Notes: generated from the letters alone by a model not told the origin. A stretch of DNA of 64,000 nucleotides from Methanospirillum sp. (GCA_012728895.1 JAAYEG010000070.1:1-64000); one strand, 5' to 3'. Positions 10,589 through 20,548 are shown, counted from the first letter of the stretch. A program made the numbers and translations.

Positions 10589-10881
10589 AGATCAACACCC
10601 ACTGAACGCTTTATCTTCTCTCTGAGGGACAGGCCCGCCTCCTTGCCGCCGATCGCGATAACGGTCGGCCGCACGGACTCCTCGAGCTGGGTCTGGAGAC
10701 GCCGTGGGACGCGCTCCATGTCGCTCGCGGATAGGACGAGGATGCCGACCTGGGGGTCGGCCAGTGCCTGGTTGACCGCCTCGACGAGCCGGGGTTCGTC
10801 GTCGACCGCGTAGGTCCTGTGGATCCCGGCGAGCCGGAACCCCAGGATGAAATCGCTCGAACCGATGACTGCGATCTCCAT
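10579..10881 (-). CDS. atpF: A/V-type ATP synthase subunit F
   Basis: [24 protein letters not shown]; operon position. Confidence 0.9.
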   Translation of the reverse strand: MEIAVIGSSDFILGFRLAGIHRTYAVDDEPRLVEAVNQALADPQVGILVLSASDMERVPRRLQTQLEESVRPTVIAIGGKEAGLSLREKIKRSVGVDLWK

Positions 10882-11937
10882 CTAGATCACCAGGTACTCC
10901 TGAATCCGCTCGGGGGCCAGGTTCGCGGACTTGCCGCGGGCGATCGCCCGGAGGTTGTAGACCTCGTAGCGCTTGCGCTCGAGGTAGACCAGCACGGGCG
11001 AGACCGAGAACGGGTAGCGCCGGCTCATCCGGTCCATCAGGTCGAGCTTGAACCGGGTGAGGCGGCTCTCGACCTGCCGGACCGGGCAGCCGCACCTGAG
11101 CTCCTCGATCGCCTCCCGCAGGGGCTCGAGGTTGGCCCGCTTCTTGAGGCTGTCCACGATCTCGTCGACGGAGTCGAGCCTGGCGACCCGGTCGAGCTCG
11201 TCGACCGGGATCCGGCCGTCGGAGATCATGAACTCCCGGACCTCCTCGGTCGCACCCCCCTCCCGCAGGCGCCAGAGGTTCTGCAGGTTCGTGATATCGA
11301 TCTCGAGCTGGATGTACTGCAGGAACTCGTACCCACCCTTGATCCCCGAGCGGGCCACCCGGACCAGGTCGGCGTAGTACTGCTTGTAGAGCTCGTTCTC
11401 GAGCCTGGCGAACGACCCCGACTCGAGTGCCGCGGAGAGCTCCCGGGTCACGACCGGGTAGAGATGGCTCCCGCGGAGCCCCTCGACGATCCGCTCGGGC
11501 GAATCCTCGGTGACGAGCCGGTCGAGGGCCGCCCGGTCGAGGCTCCCCGCCGGGATCAGCACCTCCTTGATCTTGCCGGCCCCGAACCCCTGGGTGCGGC
11601 CCCGGAGGACCGTGAGGATGTTCGCGATATCCCAGCGGCGCAGGTACGCGGCCGTGAATGCGTGCATGGTCCCGGGCGCCAGCGCGAGGACGTTCTGGTA
11701 CTCTTTCGCCAGGTTCCAGGAGAGGGCGACCTCGAGGAGGTCTACCCCGGAGAACGAGGGCGAGAGCTCGTCGATCTCGGTCTTGTACTCCAGTTCCTCG
11801 ATGTACCGCGTGATCTCCGGGAGGCTCATGTTCAGCATCCGGAGGTACTCCTCCGGGCGCAGGAGCTTCGCCTTCCTGACGCGGAGCCGCGTGGCCACGT
11901 AGACATAGGGCGCCGGTCCGGCCATCACCTCTGCCAT
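10882..11937 (-). CDS. atpC: A/V-type ATP synthase subunit C
   Basis: YVYVATRLRVRKAKLLRPEEYLRMLNMSLPEITRYIEELEY; ends with TAG immediately before atpF. Confidence 0.9.
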   Translation of the reverse strand: MAEVMAGPAPYVYVATRLRVRKAKLLRPEEYLRMLNMSLPEITRYIEELEYKTEIDELSPSFSGVDLLEVALSWNLAKEYQNVLALAPGTMHAFTAAYLRRWDIANILTVLRGRTQGFGAGKIKEVLIPAGSLDRAALDRLVTEDSPERIVEGLRGSHLYPVVTRELSAALESGSFARLENELYKQYYADLVRVARSGIKGGYEFLQYIQLEIDITNLQNLWRLREGGATEEVREFMISDGRIPVDELDRVARLDSVDEIVDSLKKRANLEPLREAIEELRCGCPVRQVESRLTRFKLDLMDRMSRRYPFSVSPVLVYLERKRYEVYNLRAIARGKSANLAPERIQEYLVI

Positions 11938-11949
11938 GACCGGCTCACC

Positions 11950-12525
11950 TCACCCGAACAGGAGGTCCGAGGCATCCTTGAGCGAGGACTCCCAGACGGC
12001 GTTCAGGTATGTACGGTACGAGTGGTCGACCTGGAAGGCCCCGTCGTTCGACTCGGCCACCAGGCCCCCCTCGATCTCCGCGGGGGGCCCGACCGTGAAT
12101 CCGGCGAACGCCGGCTCCTTGACGAGCGCCTCGACGATCGGCAGGTCGGCCCGGTTCACCCGGACGCGCCCCCCGCCGATCTCGGTTTTCGCGGTCTCGA
12201 GGAGTCGCCTGAGGGCCTTTTCGTGGAACGAGGCCGGCTCCTTGCGGATCGCGGTGAGCGCCGAGGCGTAGACCTGGTCCAGGAGCTCCTTCTCGGCGTT
12301 CAGGGTCGCCCGCTTCGTGACCAGGTTCGCCGACGAGGTCTCCCGGCTGAGGACGGCCTCGACCTGACGGACGACGTCCGCCTCGGTCTGGAGCTTGATC
12401 TCGTCCGAGCGCTGCCGCGCGTCGCGCAGGACCCGCTCCGACTCCGTCAGCGCCTCCCTGCGGATCTGGTCGACCTCCTGCCGCCCCTTCTCCTGGATCT
12501 CCCCGATGACTGCTTCCAGTCCCAT
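11950..12525 (-). CDS. atpE: A/V-type ATP synthase subunit E
   Basis: Coiled-coil N-terminus, operon position. Confidence 0.88.
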   Translation of the reverse strand: MGLEAVIGEIQEKGRQEVDQIRREALTESERVLRDARQRSDEIKLQTEADVVRQVEAVLSRETSSANLVTKRATLNAEKELLDQVYASALTAIRKEPASFHEKALRRLLETAKTEIGGGRVRVNRADLPIVEALVKEPAFAGFTVGPPAEIEGGLVAESNDGAFQVDHSYRTYLNAVWESSLKDASDLLFG

Positions 12526-12537
12526 GATGCGTCTCCT

Positions 12538-12795
12538 TCAGAACAGGAGCAGCATCGCGACGACGAGACCGAAGATGACGATGGTCTCCGGAATGACGGT
12601 GAAGATGAGGGCCAGGCCGAAGAGGTCACGGTTCTCGGCGGTCGCGCCGACGGCGGCGGCCCCGATGGACATCTCGGCGATCCCGGTGCCGACACCGGTC
12701 AGCCCCACGGCGAGTCCTGCCCCGACGGCCTTGAGTCCTGCCTGCGATGCTTCTATCATCTCTACCGTCATGACGGCGGTGCTAACATCAACCAT
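12538..12795 (-). CDS. atpK: A/V-type ATP synthase proteolipid subunit K
   Basis: Two-TM c-subunit GLKAVGAGLAVGLTGVGTGIAEMSIGAAAVGATAENRDLFGLALIFTVIPETIVIFGLVVAMLLLF. Confidence 0.93.
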   Translation of the reverse strand: MVDVSTAVMTVEMIEASQAGLKAVGAGLAVGLTGVGTGIAEMSIGAAAVGATAENRDLFGLALIFTVIPETIVIFGLVVAMLLLF

Positions 12796-12799
12796 TTCT

Positions 12800-14770
12800 T
12801 TATTCCTCCGTAGTATACTGTCTCTTCATTCCAAACGGGTTGTACTTGAGTCCTCCGCCCTTGTAGAACTTGGTGAAGAACTCCACGTAGTGAAGACGGA
12901 TCGAGTGCAGCCCGCCGCCCAGGATCCCCAGGGCGGTGTTCAGCGCGTGGCCGATCAGGAACACGACGATCCCGACGATGACCAGCACGATCGCGACCGG
13001 TGTCAGGTTCTTCAACGCCGGCTCGATCATCATGCCGATCGAGATGTAGTTCACGACCATCGCGATCGCGACGGACGAGAGGCCGACCGCGACGAGACGG
13101 GCGTAGCTGAGCACGTGCGAGATCACCGTGGGTGCCTCGACGAGCTCGAGCGCATTCTCCTGGCCGATCGCGATCATGCCGTAGAGGATCAGCGCGATCC
13201 CGATGATCCCGAACGGGCGCATCCCGAGCGCGACCACGTCCCCGATCCGGGTCAGGTCGAACATCAGCGGGATGGGGAAGATCGACCAGATCACGAGGAG
13301 CAGGCCCCACATGAAGGCGATCCACCCGGTCTGGGCGATCATCGCCTTCGTCCGGTGGGTCCCGTGGTCCATCCGCGCGTGGTTGATCAGCGAGATGATC
13401 CGCCCGAGCGTGATGTGCAGGATCCCGATCCAGATCGCGACGATCAGGAGCGACGCCGCGTCGGGCCCGTGCCCGTGCGCTCCGCCGCCGATGTTGAGGT
13501 GGCGCGAGAAGATGACCGGGTCCCAGGGGAGCGCGAAGCCGAGGAACTCGGAATAGAGCACCCCGAAGACGATCGCGGAGATGGACGCGTTCCGCATGTT
13601 GTCCAGGAACTGCTTCCATCCGTCGGTCATGAGGAACCTCCTCAGCATGAGCGATATCGCGAGCAGGATGAGACCGTACCCGACGTCGCCGAGGATGATC
13701 CCGAAGAAGATCGGGAAGACGATCGAGACCAGGAGCGTCGGGTCGATCTCCCGGTAGTCGGGGCGCGAGTAGACGTCCATGAACATCTCGGTCGGATGCG
13801 CGAAGTCCGGGTTCTGGAACTCGACAGGGACCTGGTCATTCTCGTAGTCCACCGGGAGCGTCTCGACGTGGACCTTCTCCCCCGTCGCCTCCTCGAGCGA
13901 CGCGGTGATCTCGGAGACCGCCTCGGTCGGAACCCAGCCCTCGGCGACGAAGGCCAGGTCCGTGACCGCGAACCGGAGCGGCGCCTCGGCCTGCTCGACG
14001 TCCGCGCTGAGCAGCTCGTCGGCCGCCAGCAGGAACGACGAGTGGATCTCCTTGAGCCCGTGGAGCTGCCGGTCGATCGTCTCGAGTTCCTTCTTCACGT
14101 CGGCGAGCTCCGCCCGGTACCGGGCGATCGCGTCGCCCGCTGGACCGGACTCAGCCGGGAGGGCGACGGGCGCGAACCCGGCCTCCTGGAGCTGACGTTC
14201 GACCGCGTCACGGTGCTCTTTCGGCGTGAAGACCGCGAGGAATCCGCCCTTCCGGCCGCCCGCGTACTCCTTCTCGTGGGGGGCCTCGATCGCCACGTCG
14301 GCCGGCACCCGGCCGGTGAAGACGGCGAGGCTCTCGTAGCCCCGGAAGTGGTCGAGGTCGACGGGAAACGCCGTGAACGGCTCGAGCTCCGCGATCCGGG
14401 TCTCGAGCTCGCGGGCCCGGTTCTCGAGGCGGTTCCGCCGGGTCACCATCTCGTCGGCCTGGGCGTCGAGCTCGGGCAGCTCCGTCTCGAGCTGCCGCCG
14501 GAGCTCGCCGGAAGAGACGCGCCGGGCGGGGGGAGAAGCCCCCCCCTCGACCCCGAACGCGGTCGCCGCCCCCCGGATCTTGAGGAGGTCGACGGAGGCC
14601 TCGGTCGCGCCCTCGAGTGGCATGCCGATCTTGAACCCGTCGTATTCCTCCTGGCCCACGAAGTCCTCGATGTGGAAGAGCCGCCGCCGGTGGAGCTCGG
14701 CGATCACCTTCCCCATCTGGTCCTTGGTCCCGGTGATGAGCAGGCGGCTCATCTGCTCCGGATAGAGCAT
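12800..14770 (-). CDS. atpI: A/V-type ATP synthase subunit I
   Basis: Large N-terminal coiled-coil plus multi-TM C-terminus, operon position. Confidence 0.92.
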   Translation of the reverse strand: MLYPEQMSRLLITGTKDQMGKVIAELHRRRLFHIEDFVGQEEYDGFKIGMPLEGATEASVDLLKIRGAATAFGVEGGASPPARRVSSGELRRQLETELPELDAQADEMVTRRNRLENRARELETRIAELEPFTAFPVDLDHFRGYESLAVFTGRVPADVAIEAPHEKEYAGGRKGGFLAVFTPKEHRDAVERQLQEAGFAPVALPAESGPAGDAIARYRAELADVKKELETIDRQLHGLKEIHSSFLLAADELLSADVEQAEAPLRFAVTDLAFVAEGWVPTEAVSEITASLEEATGEKVHVETLPVDYENDQVPVEFQNPDFAHPTEMFMDVYSRPDYREIDPTLLVSIVFPIFFGIILGDVGYGLILLAISLMLRRFLMTDGWKQFLDNMRNASISAIVFGVLYSEFLGFALPWDPVIFSRHLNIGGGAHGHGPDAASLLIVAIWIGILHITLGRIISLINHARMDHGTHRTKAMIAQTGWIAFMWGLLLVIWSIFPIPLMFDLTRIGDVVALGMRPFGIIGIALILYGMIAIGQENALELVEAPTVISHVLSYARLVAVGLSSVAIAMVVNYISIGMMIEPALKNLTPVAIVLVIVGIVVFLIGHALNTALGILGGGLHSIRLHYVEFFTKFYKGGGLKYNPFGMKRQYTTEE

Positions 14771-14788
14771 CAGGACCGCTCCTCCCTC

Positions 14789-15121
14789 TCAGGCACCGGC
14801 ATCGAGGGCTCCCTCGAGCCGGGAGACCAGGAGCGCGACCGCGCGCTCCATGTTCCGGCTGCCCCGCTCACGGAGCTCGGCCGCCTTGACCTCGCCGTCC
14901 CTGATGATCTCGGCGTGGAGGCGGTCCGCCTCGGCGTGGGCCTCGGCGAGCTTCTGCTTGCGGTACTCTTCGGCGTTCGCGGCCGCCTTCGCGATCAGGT
15001 TGTCGGCCTCGAACTCGGCATTCTGGATGCTCGTGCGCCGTTCCTCCTCGGCCTGGCTGATCGCGGCCTTGTACTCGTCTTCCGTCTTCTTGATGCTCTC
15101 CAACACCTCTACCTTCATCAA
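14789..15121 (-). CDS. atpH: A/V-type ATP synthase subunit H
   Basis: Coiled-coil 110 aa, first gene of the operon. Confidence 0.85.
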   Translation of the reverse strand: MMKVEVLESIKKTEDEYKAAISQAEEERRTSIQNAEFEADNLIAKAAANAEEYRKQKLAEAHAEADRLHAEIIRDGEVKAAELRERGSRNMERAVALLVSRLEGALDAGA

Positions 15122-15202
15122 ACCCTCCTTACACTGTAATAGTTGGCGGAAAGAGGTTTATTAAGTGTATGTATTCCTCGTTCGCGGTGCTGGAGAGCCC
15201 GT

Positions 15203-15670
15203 TCAGACCCCCAGGGAGAGGGGCGGCAGGCACCGGATCGCGAGCCCAGGCGGCCCCCCCTCGATCTCGACCCCGCCTGGCACCCCCGAGACGACGAGCC
15301 CGGCGAACTCGTCGCCGCCGCAGAGCACGTCCTGCTCGGGGTGGGTCCCGCGCTGGATCCCGCACGCCAGCCGGATGCGGGGGCCGGCCGAGACCACGAC
15401 TGGGAGCCGCCGTGAACCGGGGTGGTCCTTCGGGAGCACGACGAGCGGGAGGCCGTACCGGCGCACCAGCTCGATCAGCATCAGGGCCGGCGCGAGCGGC
15501 CCGCCCACGGGGGCCGAGGCCGCCACCAGGTCGTCAGGCCCTAGGCCCTGCACGACCTCGCGCTCGACAGTCTCGATGCAGAGCGGCAGGCGACGGAGCA
15601 CGCGGGCCACCGCGAGAAAAGAGGAGGTCCCCTCGAGGACCAGGAACCCGTCGTCCAGGGGCGCGAACAT
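15203..15670 (-). CDS. Conserved hypothetical protein
   Basis: Coherent 155 aa ORF following the zinc-ribbon gene. Confidence 0.5.
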   Translation of the reverse strand: MFAPLDDGFLVLEGTSSFLAVARVLRRLPLCIETVEREVVQGLGPDDLVAASAPVGGPLAPALMLIELVRRYGLPLVVLPKDHPGSRRLPVVVSAGPRIRLACGIQRGTHPEQDVLCGGDEFAGLVVSGVPGGVEIEGGPPGLAIRCLPPLSLGV

Positions 15671-15683
15671 CCGGCGGGGTTTT

Positions 15684-15815
15684 TCAGATCGCGTCGACCA
15701 CGTCGGACTGGCAGGAGGGGCAGACCGGGTGCTTTCCCACGCCCTCGAAGCTCTCGCCGCAGTCGCGGCACCGGAACCGCTTCCCCTTCACGCGTTCGTC
15801 GAACTCAACGTCCAT
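15684..15815 (-). CDS. Small zinc-ribbon protein
   Basis: MDVEFDERVKGKRFRCRDCGESFEGVGKHPVCPSCQSDVVDAI. Confidence 0.7.
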   Translation of the reverse strand: MDVEFDERVKGKRFRCRDCGESFEGVGKHPVCPSCQSDVVDAI

Positions 15816-15936
15816 GGGTCCGCCAACGGAGCACATCCACTGATCACCGTGCCAGAGTCTGCCCGCCACCCCGATAAGGTTATCGGGAAAAAACGGCCGG
15901 CCGGACACGGGCGGGCGGGGACCAGAACCGCCCGCG

Positions 15937-17886
15937 TCAGGTCGGCAGCGGCGGCGCGACCACCGTGTTGAACGCGATCAGCGCGATCAGGATCATGATG
16001 CAGGCATGCTTGACCCCCGACTTGATCGAGGACTCCCCCATCTGCCCGGCGATCAGGCCCGAGACGAACCCCATGATCACCACGGCGTGGTAGAGCATCG
16101 CCTGGATCAGGCCGAGCGGCATCGTGCCAAGCCCGGCGAACGTCCCCCCGGCCTGCGAGAGCCCGGCGGTGTCGAGCTTGGCGAGCTCGACCAGGAACTG
16201 CGCGTTCAGGGTCGCGATCACGAAGATGAAGACCCCGAACGAGAGGTAGACGATCGCGACGTAGATGAACATCTCGCCGAACCGCTCCTTCTTCAGGATC
16301 TCAGACATCCGGGTGTCCGAGGCGGCGATGTTCAGGACGTCGTTGATCTGGCTCGACATCTCCGAGGCCCGCGTGATCAGGGTGACCATCCGGGCGATGA
16401 TCGGGGTGGTGACCCGCTGCTCGAAGTGGAGCAGCGCCTCCGAGAAGTTGGCGCCCCACTCCATGTCCCGGTTGATCCGTTTGATCTCGTGCGAGAGGAC
16501 GCCCAGGTTGGCGCTCTGCATGATCGCCAGCGCCTGGGCGACCGTGAGGCCTACCTGGTTGATCCCGGCCATCCGGTCCAGGAACTCCGGTATCGCCGCC
16601 TCGATCCCCGAGAGCCGCCGCCGCCAGACCTCGTAGAAGATCGCGAACGGCAACAGGATGATCAGCACCCCGATGATGATGTGGTCGTCGATCGCGCTGA
16701 CGTAGGCCTCCAGGTTGCCGATCCAGGCGATCTGCGAGATCATGAAGGCCATGTATATGATCCCGATCGGGATCGTCAGGAAGAGGACCCGGACCGGCTT
16801 CGTGGTGAACGCCCGGAGCGGGTCCTGGAGGAACCGGCGGACCCCCGCCGACTGGTCGTACTTGACGAGCCGGGCGAAGAGCGACTCCTCCCCGCCGATG
16901 GGATTGATCGCGACGTCGGTGAACTCCTGCCACTCCTGGTCCGTCGATTTCCGGTAGACGCTCTCGGTCTTGATCGAGACCAGGTCGATCATCACCATGA
17001 AGATCGCGGTCCCGACCGGGAGCATCAGGTAGATGACGGCCACCAGCTGCTCCACGGCGGCCCCTCCCATCATCCCCATGACGACCATGATGATGATCAG
17101 GAAGAGCGGGCCGGCGACGAAGAGCGTCACGTAGGACTCGGCCACGAGCGCCAGGAACCCCAGGAAGTTCTTCTGCTCGTACCGGGCCTCCTCCTGGAAG
17201 AGGTGGACCCGCCCCTCGAGGAAGTCGGCCATGTCGCCGCCCGACTCGATCACCGAGAGGAGATCCTGGAGGAAGTCCTTGAGCTTGTTGGACGGCGTGG
17301 TCATGTGGAGCTGCCGGATGGCCGAGACCTCGTCCAGGCCGAAGAAGTCGGCGTCCCGGACCACCTGGCGGAACTCGAGCGCCACCTCGCCGTAAATGTT
17401 CGCGTTCTCCGAGAGCGACCGGAAGATGGTCAGGAGCTCGGCGCCCCCCCTCCGCATCGCGTACATGTACGCGACGGCGTTATGGAGCGTCATGTTGATC
17501 TTCGAGGCGCGCATCCCCTTGGTGATCGCGGGCCACTGGAGGGCGAGCATGTATGTGATCGTGGCCGCGAGCAGGGCCCCGATCACGGCGCCGACCAGCT
17601 GCGTGATCAGGGACATCGGGATGGGGCCGAGCGAGTACGGCAGGTGGAACCCGGTCGGGTTCGTGAAGCCGGTTCCCTGCGCCTCGGTGAACGAGATCAC
17701 GAACCCGGTCACGATGTAGCCGATCACCAGAAAGACGATGGCCACGACGGCCGAGGCCAGGACGGCGTTGGAGAGGTAGCGCTCGACCGTGACCCCCGAG
17801 CGGGTCGAGATCAGGTCAGCGTTCAGGCGCTGGAACCGCGTCGGGTCCCTGGCCACCCAGGCCTGGACCTGGCGCCCGAAGATCAC
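15937..17886 (-). CDS. Type II secretion F-family/TadC (ArlJ-like) membrane platform protein
   Basis: Duplicated GspF-like architecture: SVIESGGDMADFLEGRVHLFQEEARYEQKNFLGFLALVAESYVTLFVAGPLFLIIIMVVMGMM. Confidence 0.88.
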   Translation of the reverse strand: MIFGRQVQAWVARDPTRFQRLNADLISTRSGVTVERYLSNAVLASAVVAIVFLVIGYIVTGFVISFTEAQGTGFTNPTGFHLPYSLGPIPMSLITQLVGAVIGALLAATITYMLALQWPAITKGMRASKINMTLHNAVAYMYAMRRGGAELLTIFRSLSENANIYGEVALEFRQVVRDADFFGLDEVSAIRQLHMTTPSNKLKDFLQDLLSVIESGGDMADFLEGRVHLFQEEARYEQKNFLGFLALVAESYVTLFVAGPLFLIIIMVVMGMMGGAAVEQLVAVIYLMLPVGTAIFMVMIDLVSIKTESVYRKSTDQEWQEFTDVAINPIGGEESLFARLVKYDQSAGVRRFLQDPLRAFTTKPVRVLFLTIPIGIIYMAFMISQIAWIGNLEAYVSAIDDHIIIGVLIILLPFAIFYEVWRRRLSGIEAAIPEFLDRMAGINQVGLTVAQALAIMQSANLGVLSHEIKRINRDMEWGANFSEALLHFEQRVTTPIIARMVTLITRASEMSSQINDVLNIAASDTRMSEILKKERFGEMFIYVAIVYLSFGVFIFVIATLNAQFLVELAKLDTAGLSQAGGTFAGLGTMPLGLIQAMLYHAVVIMGFVSGLIAGQMGESSIKSGVKHACIMILIALIAFNTVVAPPLPT

Positions 17887-19307
17887 GTGATCGCCTTCCG
17901 GAGGTCGTCGATGTTGCCCATCACGCTTTCCGGGTCGATATAGTAGTTCTGGAAGAGCATGCTGACGGACTTGTAGTCGCGGATCCGCTGCTCGTGCATC
18001 GCGATCAGCAGGCGCTTCCGCACCGCGATCTCGGCCTCCAGCTGCTCACGGGTCCAGCCCCGCTTCTCGGTGATCGAGGCGTAGATCTGGGACCGGCCCG
18101 TGTAGTTGAGCAGGTCGCGGACCGGGTCGTAGGTGAAGACGTTGTTGACCCGGAGGTTCCCGGTGGACGGGTCGATCCCGATCACCTCGACGATCTCCTG
18201 GCACCGCCGGACGCGCGCCGTCCCCTGGTAGATCAGGGCCTGGATCGAGATGATGTTGAGCGCCTGGAGCATGTTGCGCGGCACGTTGAGGGGCTCGGAC
18301 TCGAGCCGGTGGATGGCCGCGTCGACCGAGCCCGCGTGCATGGTGGAGAAGGTGGTGTGACCGGTGTTCATCGCCTGGAAGAGCGTCTGCGCCTCGTTGC
18401 CGCGGACCTCCCCGACCAGGATGAACTCGGGCCGCTGCCGCATCGCGGACTTGAGCAGCGCGAACATGTCGATCGTGTTGCCGGCCTCGGCCACGGACTC
18501 GCGCGTCACCGAGGCGATCCAGTTGTCGTGGTAGAGGGTGACCTCGCGCGTGTCCTCGATCGAGATCACCTTCGCGAGGGGGGTGATGAAGAGCGAGACC
18601 GCGTTGAGCGAGGTGGTCTTCCCGGACGCCGTGCCGCCGATGAAGATCAGCGACTTCTGGTTCTCGATCGCGAGCCAGAAGTAGACGAGGGACTCCGGGC
18701 TGAAGGTGTGGTACTCCATCAGCTCGACCGGGGTGAACGGCTCCTCGCGGAACTTCCGGATCGTGAACGAGGTCCCCCGGGTCGTGATCTCCTTGCCGAG
18801 CGTCAGCTGCAGCCGTGAACCGTCCGGCAGGGTCGCGTCGATCATCGGGTTGCCGATCGAGACGTGCTTGCCCGAGCGCTGGGCGAGCTTGATCGCGAGC
18901 GAGATGAGCGCCTCCTCGTCGAAGCGGATGTTGGTCCGGATGTTCCGGTACTTGCGGTGGTAGAGGAAGATCGGGACCTCGTTGCCGTCGCAGGAGATGT
19001 CCTCGATGTTCGGGTCCTTCATCAGCGGCTCGATCCGGGACCATCCGATGAAGTTCCTGACCAGGAAGTAGCGGAGCTTGAAGAGCGGGATCTGCTCGAG
19101 CGTGATCCCGTACTCCTCGAGGAGCCCCATCATCTTCCGGTAGAGCAGGTGGTGCTTGTCCTCGTCGATCTCGGCGTCGGTCAGGATCAGGACGTCGCGC
19201 AGGTCCTCGAAAATCCGCTCGATCAGTTCGTACTCGAACGGCGTGAGCGTCGGCTCGTAGAGGATGTACTCCTCCTGCTTGGTCCTCCGGTTGAAGACGA
19301 CGTTCAC
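17883..19307 (-). CDS. Type II/IV secretion system ATPase (GspE/TadA-like), main body downstream of an in-frame TAG
   Basis: SLIFIGGTASGKTTSLNAVSLFITPLAKVISIEDTREVTL...NTGHTTFSTMHAGSVDAAIHRLESEP; GTG codon directly after TAG. Confidence 0.88.
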   Translation of the reverse strand: MNVVFNRRTKQEEYILYEPTLTPFEYELIERIFEDLRDVLILTDAEIDEDKHHLLYRKMMGLLEEYGITLEQIPLFKLRYFLVRNFIGWSRIEPLMKDPNIEDISCDGNEVPIFLYHRKYRNIRTNIRFDEEALISLAIKLAQRSGKHVSIGNPMIDATLPDGSRLQLTLGKEITTRGTSFTIRKFREEPFTPVELMEYHTFSPESLVYFWLAIENQKSLIFIGGTASGKTTSLNAVSLFITPLAKVISIEDTREVTLYHDNWIASVTRESVAEAGNTIDMFALLKSAMRQRPEFILVGEVRGNEAQTLFQAMNTGHTTFSTMHAGSVDAAIHRLESEPLNVPRNMLQALNIISIQALIYQGTARVRRCQEIVEVIGIDPSTGNLRVNNVFTYDPVRDLLNYTGRSQIYASITEKRGWTREQLEAEIAVRKRLLIAMHEQRIRDYKSVSMLFQNYYIDPESVMGNIDDLRKAIT

Positions 19308-19544
19308 CTAGCTGAGCCCCTCGTCGACCCAGTACTGCTCGATCAGGTCGAACTCCTCGGGGAGTTCGCGGTCGACGAGCGAGCCGTGGATCGACGGGTC
19401 GTAGTTAACGATCTCGGGCTCGGGCCTCTTCCGGGCCATCAGCCGCCCGGTCTGCCTGGGGGGCTGCATCGTCTTCGCGTCGGGCGGCGGCGTCAGGACG
19501 CGCGCTTGTTCCTGCTTCCTTCTCCTCAGACGCGGCAACTCCAC
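19308..19544 (-). CDS. N-terminal segment of the secretion ATPase, separated by in-frame TAG
   Basis: ...IVNYDPSIHGSLVDRELPEEFDLIEQYWVDEGLS* resembles the conserved N-terminus of archaeal T2/T4SS ATPases; same frame as 17883..19307. Confidence 0.7.
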   Translation of the reverse strand: MELPRLRRRKQEQARVLTPPPDAKTMQPPRQTGRLMARKRPEPEIVNYDPSIHGSLVDRELPEEFDLIEQYWVDEGLS

Positions 19545-19744
19545 TGTTACACGACCTCCGGCAACCCTGCCGGGTCACCCGAACCCCGCAGGTTGTGTCG
19601 ATGGAATCATCTGATCTTCGTTATACTTTAACCATCCGATACGGTGCGGCGGGGACAGTTCTTCTCTTTATGCTTTTACAAACATTTATCGAGACTACAG
19701 GTGACTATCTTGGAGTGCAGCAATTGGCGGGCGCGGCGATACGG

Positions 19745-20548
19745 ATGCCCACCGGAATAGGGTCGTTCGACCCCGTGATGGAGGGAGGAGTCCCCCCGGG
19801 CTCGATCATGCTCCTGCTCGGCGATATCGGGGCCGGCTCGTTCGAGTTCGTCTACACCTCGATCATCAACCTCGCGATGCAGAAGCGGCACGACCCGGAG
19901 AACCCCGCCCTGCCGTCCGAGATCCTGTACATCACCTTCACCAAGATGCGCGAGGACGTCGACCGCGAGGTCCGCCTCTCGTTCGACGAGTCCCTCGCCT
20001 CCGAGCTCGAGACCGACTACGTCCGTTTCAGCGACCTCTCGGAGCAGTACTTCGAGACGTCGGCCGTGCCGAACGAGTGGTACACCTCGGACGACCTGAT
20101 CACGCGTTTAAAACGCCGCTCCGAGCACAAGTCCACCCTGATGCGGCTCTCGTCCGTGCTCGACACCGCGCCCGAACGCTCGCTGATCATCCTCGACTCG
20201 CTGACCGAGCTCGCGGTATCGTACTCCGACCCCGCGGACTGGAAAGAGCTCGCGGCGTACCTGCGCGGTCTCCAGCGGGTCACGAAGCGGTGGAACTCGA
20301 CGATCTACCTCCTCCTCACCCAGGGGATCATCGACCGTGCCCGGGTCCAGGAGATCGCGGACATCGCGGACTCGGTGATCCTCTACCGGTGGGAGGAGTC
20401 GGTCGCGGCGCGGCGGCAGCGCGTGATGTTCTTCGAGAAGTTCCGGGGGGTCATGACCCACCTCGAGGAGAACGACCTGGTCAAGTTCTCGATCAAGATC
20501 TCGCCCGCCCTCGGCTTCGAGGTGAACAACATCCGGCTCATCATCTGA
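19745..20548 (+). CDS. KaiC/RecA-superfamily protein with degenerate Walker A
   Basis: MPTGIGSFDPVMEGGVPPGSIMLLLGDIGAGSFEF...RSLIILDSLTELAV; lacks the GKT/S lysine. Confidence 0.75.
   Translation: MPTGIGSFDPVMEGGVPPGSIMLLLGDIGAGSFEFVYTSIINLAMQKRHDPENPALPSEILYITFTKMREDVDREVRLSFDESLASELETDYVRFSDLSEQYFETSAVPNEWYTSDDLITRLKRRSEHKSTLMRLSSVLDTAPERSLIILDSLTELAVSYSDPADWKELAAYLRGLQRVTKRWNSTIYLLLTQGIIDRARVQEIADIADSVILYRWEESVAARRQRVMFFEKFRGVMTHLEENDLVKFSIKISPALGFEVNNIRLII

Noticed and set aside
12395-15139. 914-aa plus-strand ORF opposite atpI/atpK/atpH
   Set aside because: Shadow ORF of high-GC minus-strand genes; composition is low-complexity D/R/E/P/L rich, not protein-like
16006-17943. 645-aa plus-strand ORF opposite the TadC-like gene
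   Set aside because: Antisense shadow ORF with biased R/D/H/E composition
19305-19310. Genome-wide pyrrolysine (TAG=sense) code
   Set aside because: atpC terminates at TAG (10882-10884) at the expected C-terminus directly before the atpF ATG, and no pyl genes are visible here; a single TAG does not support recoding
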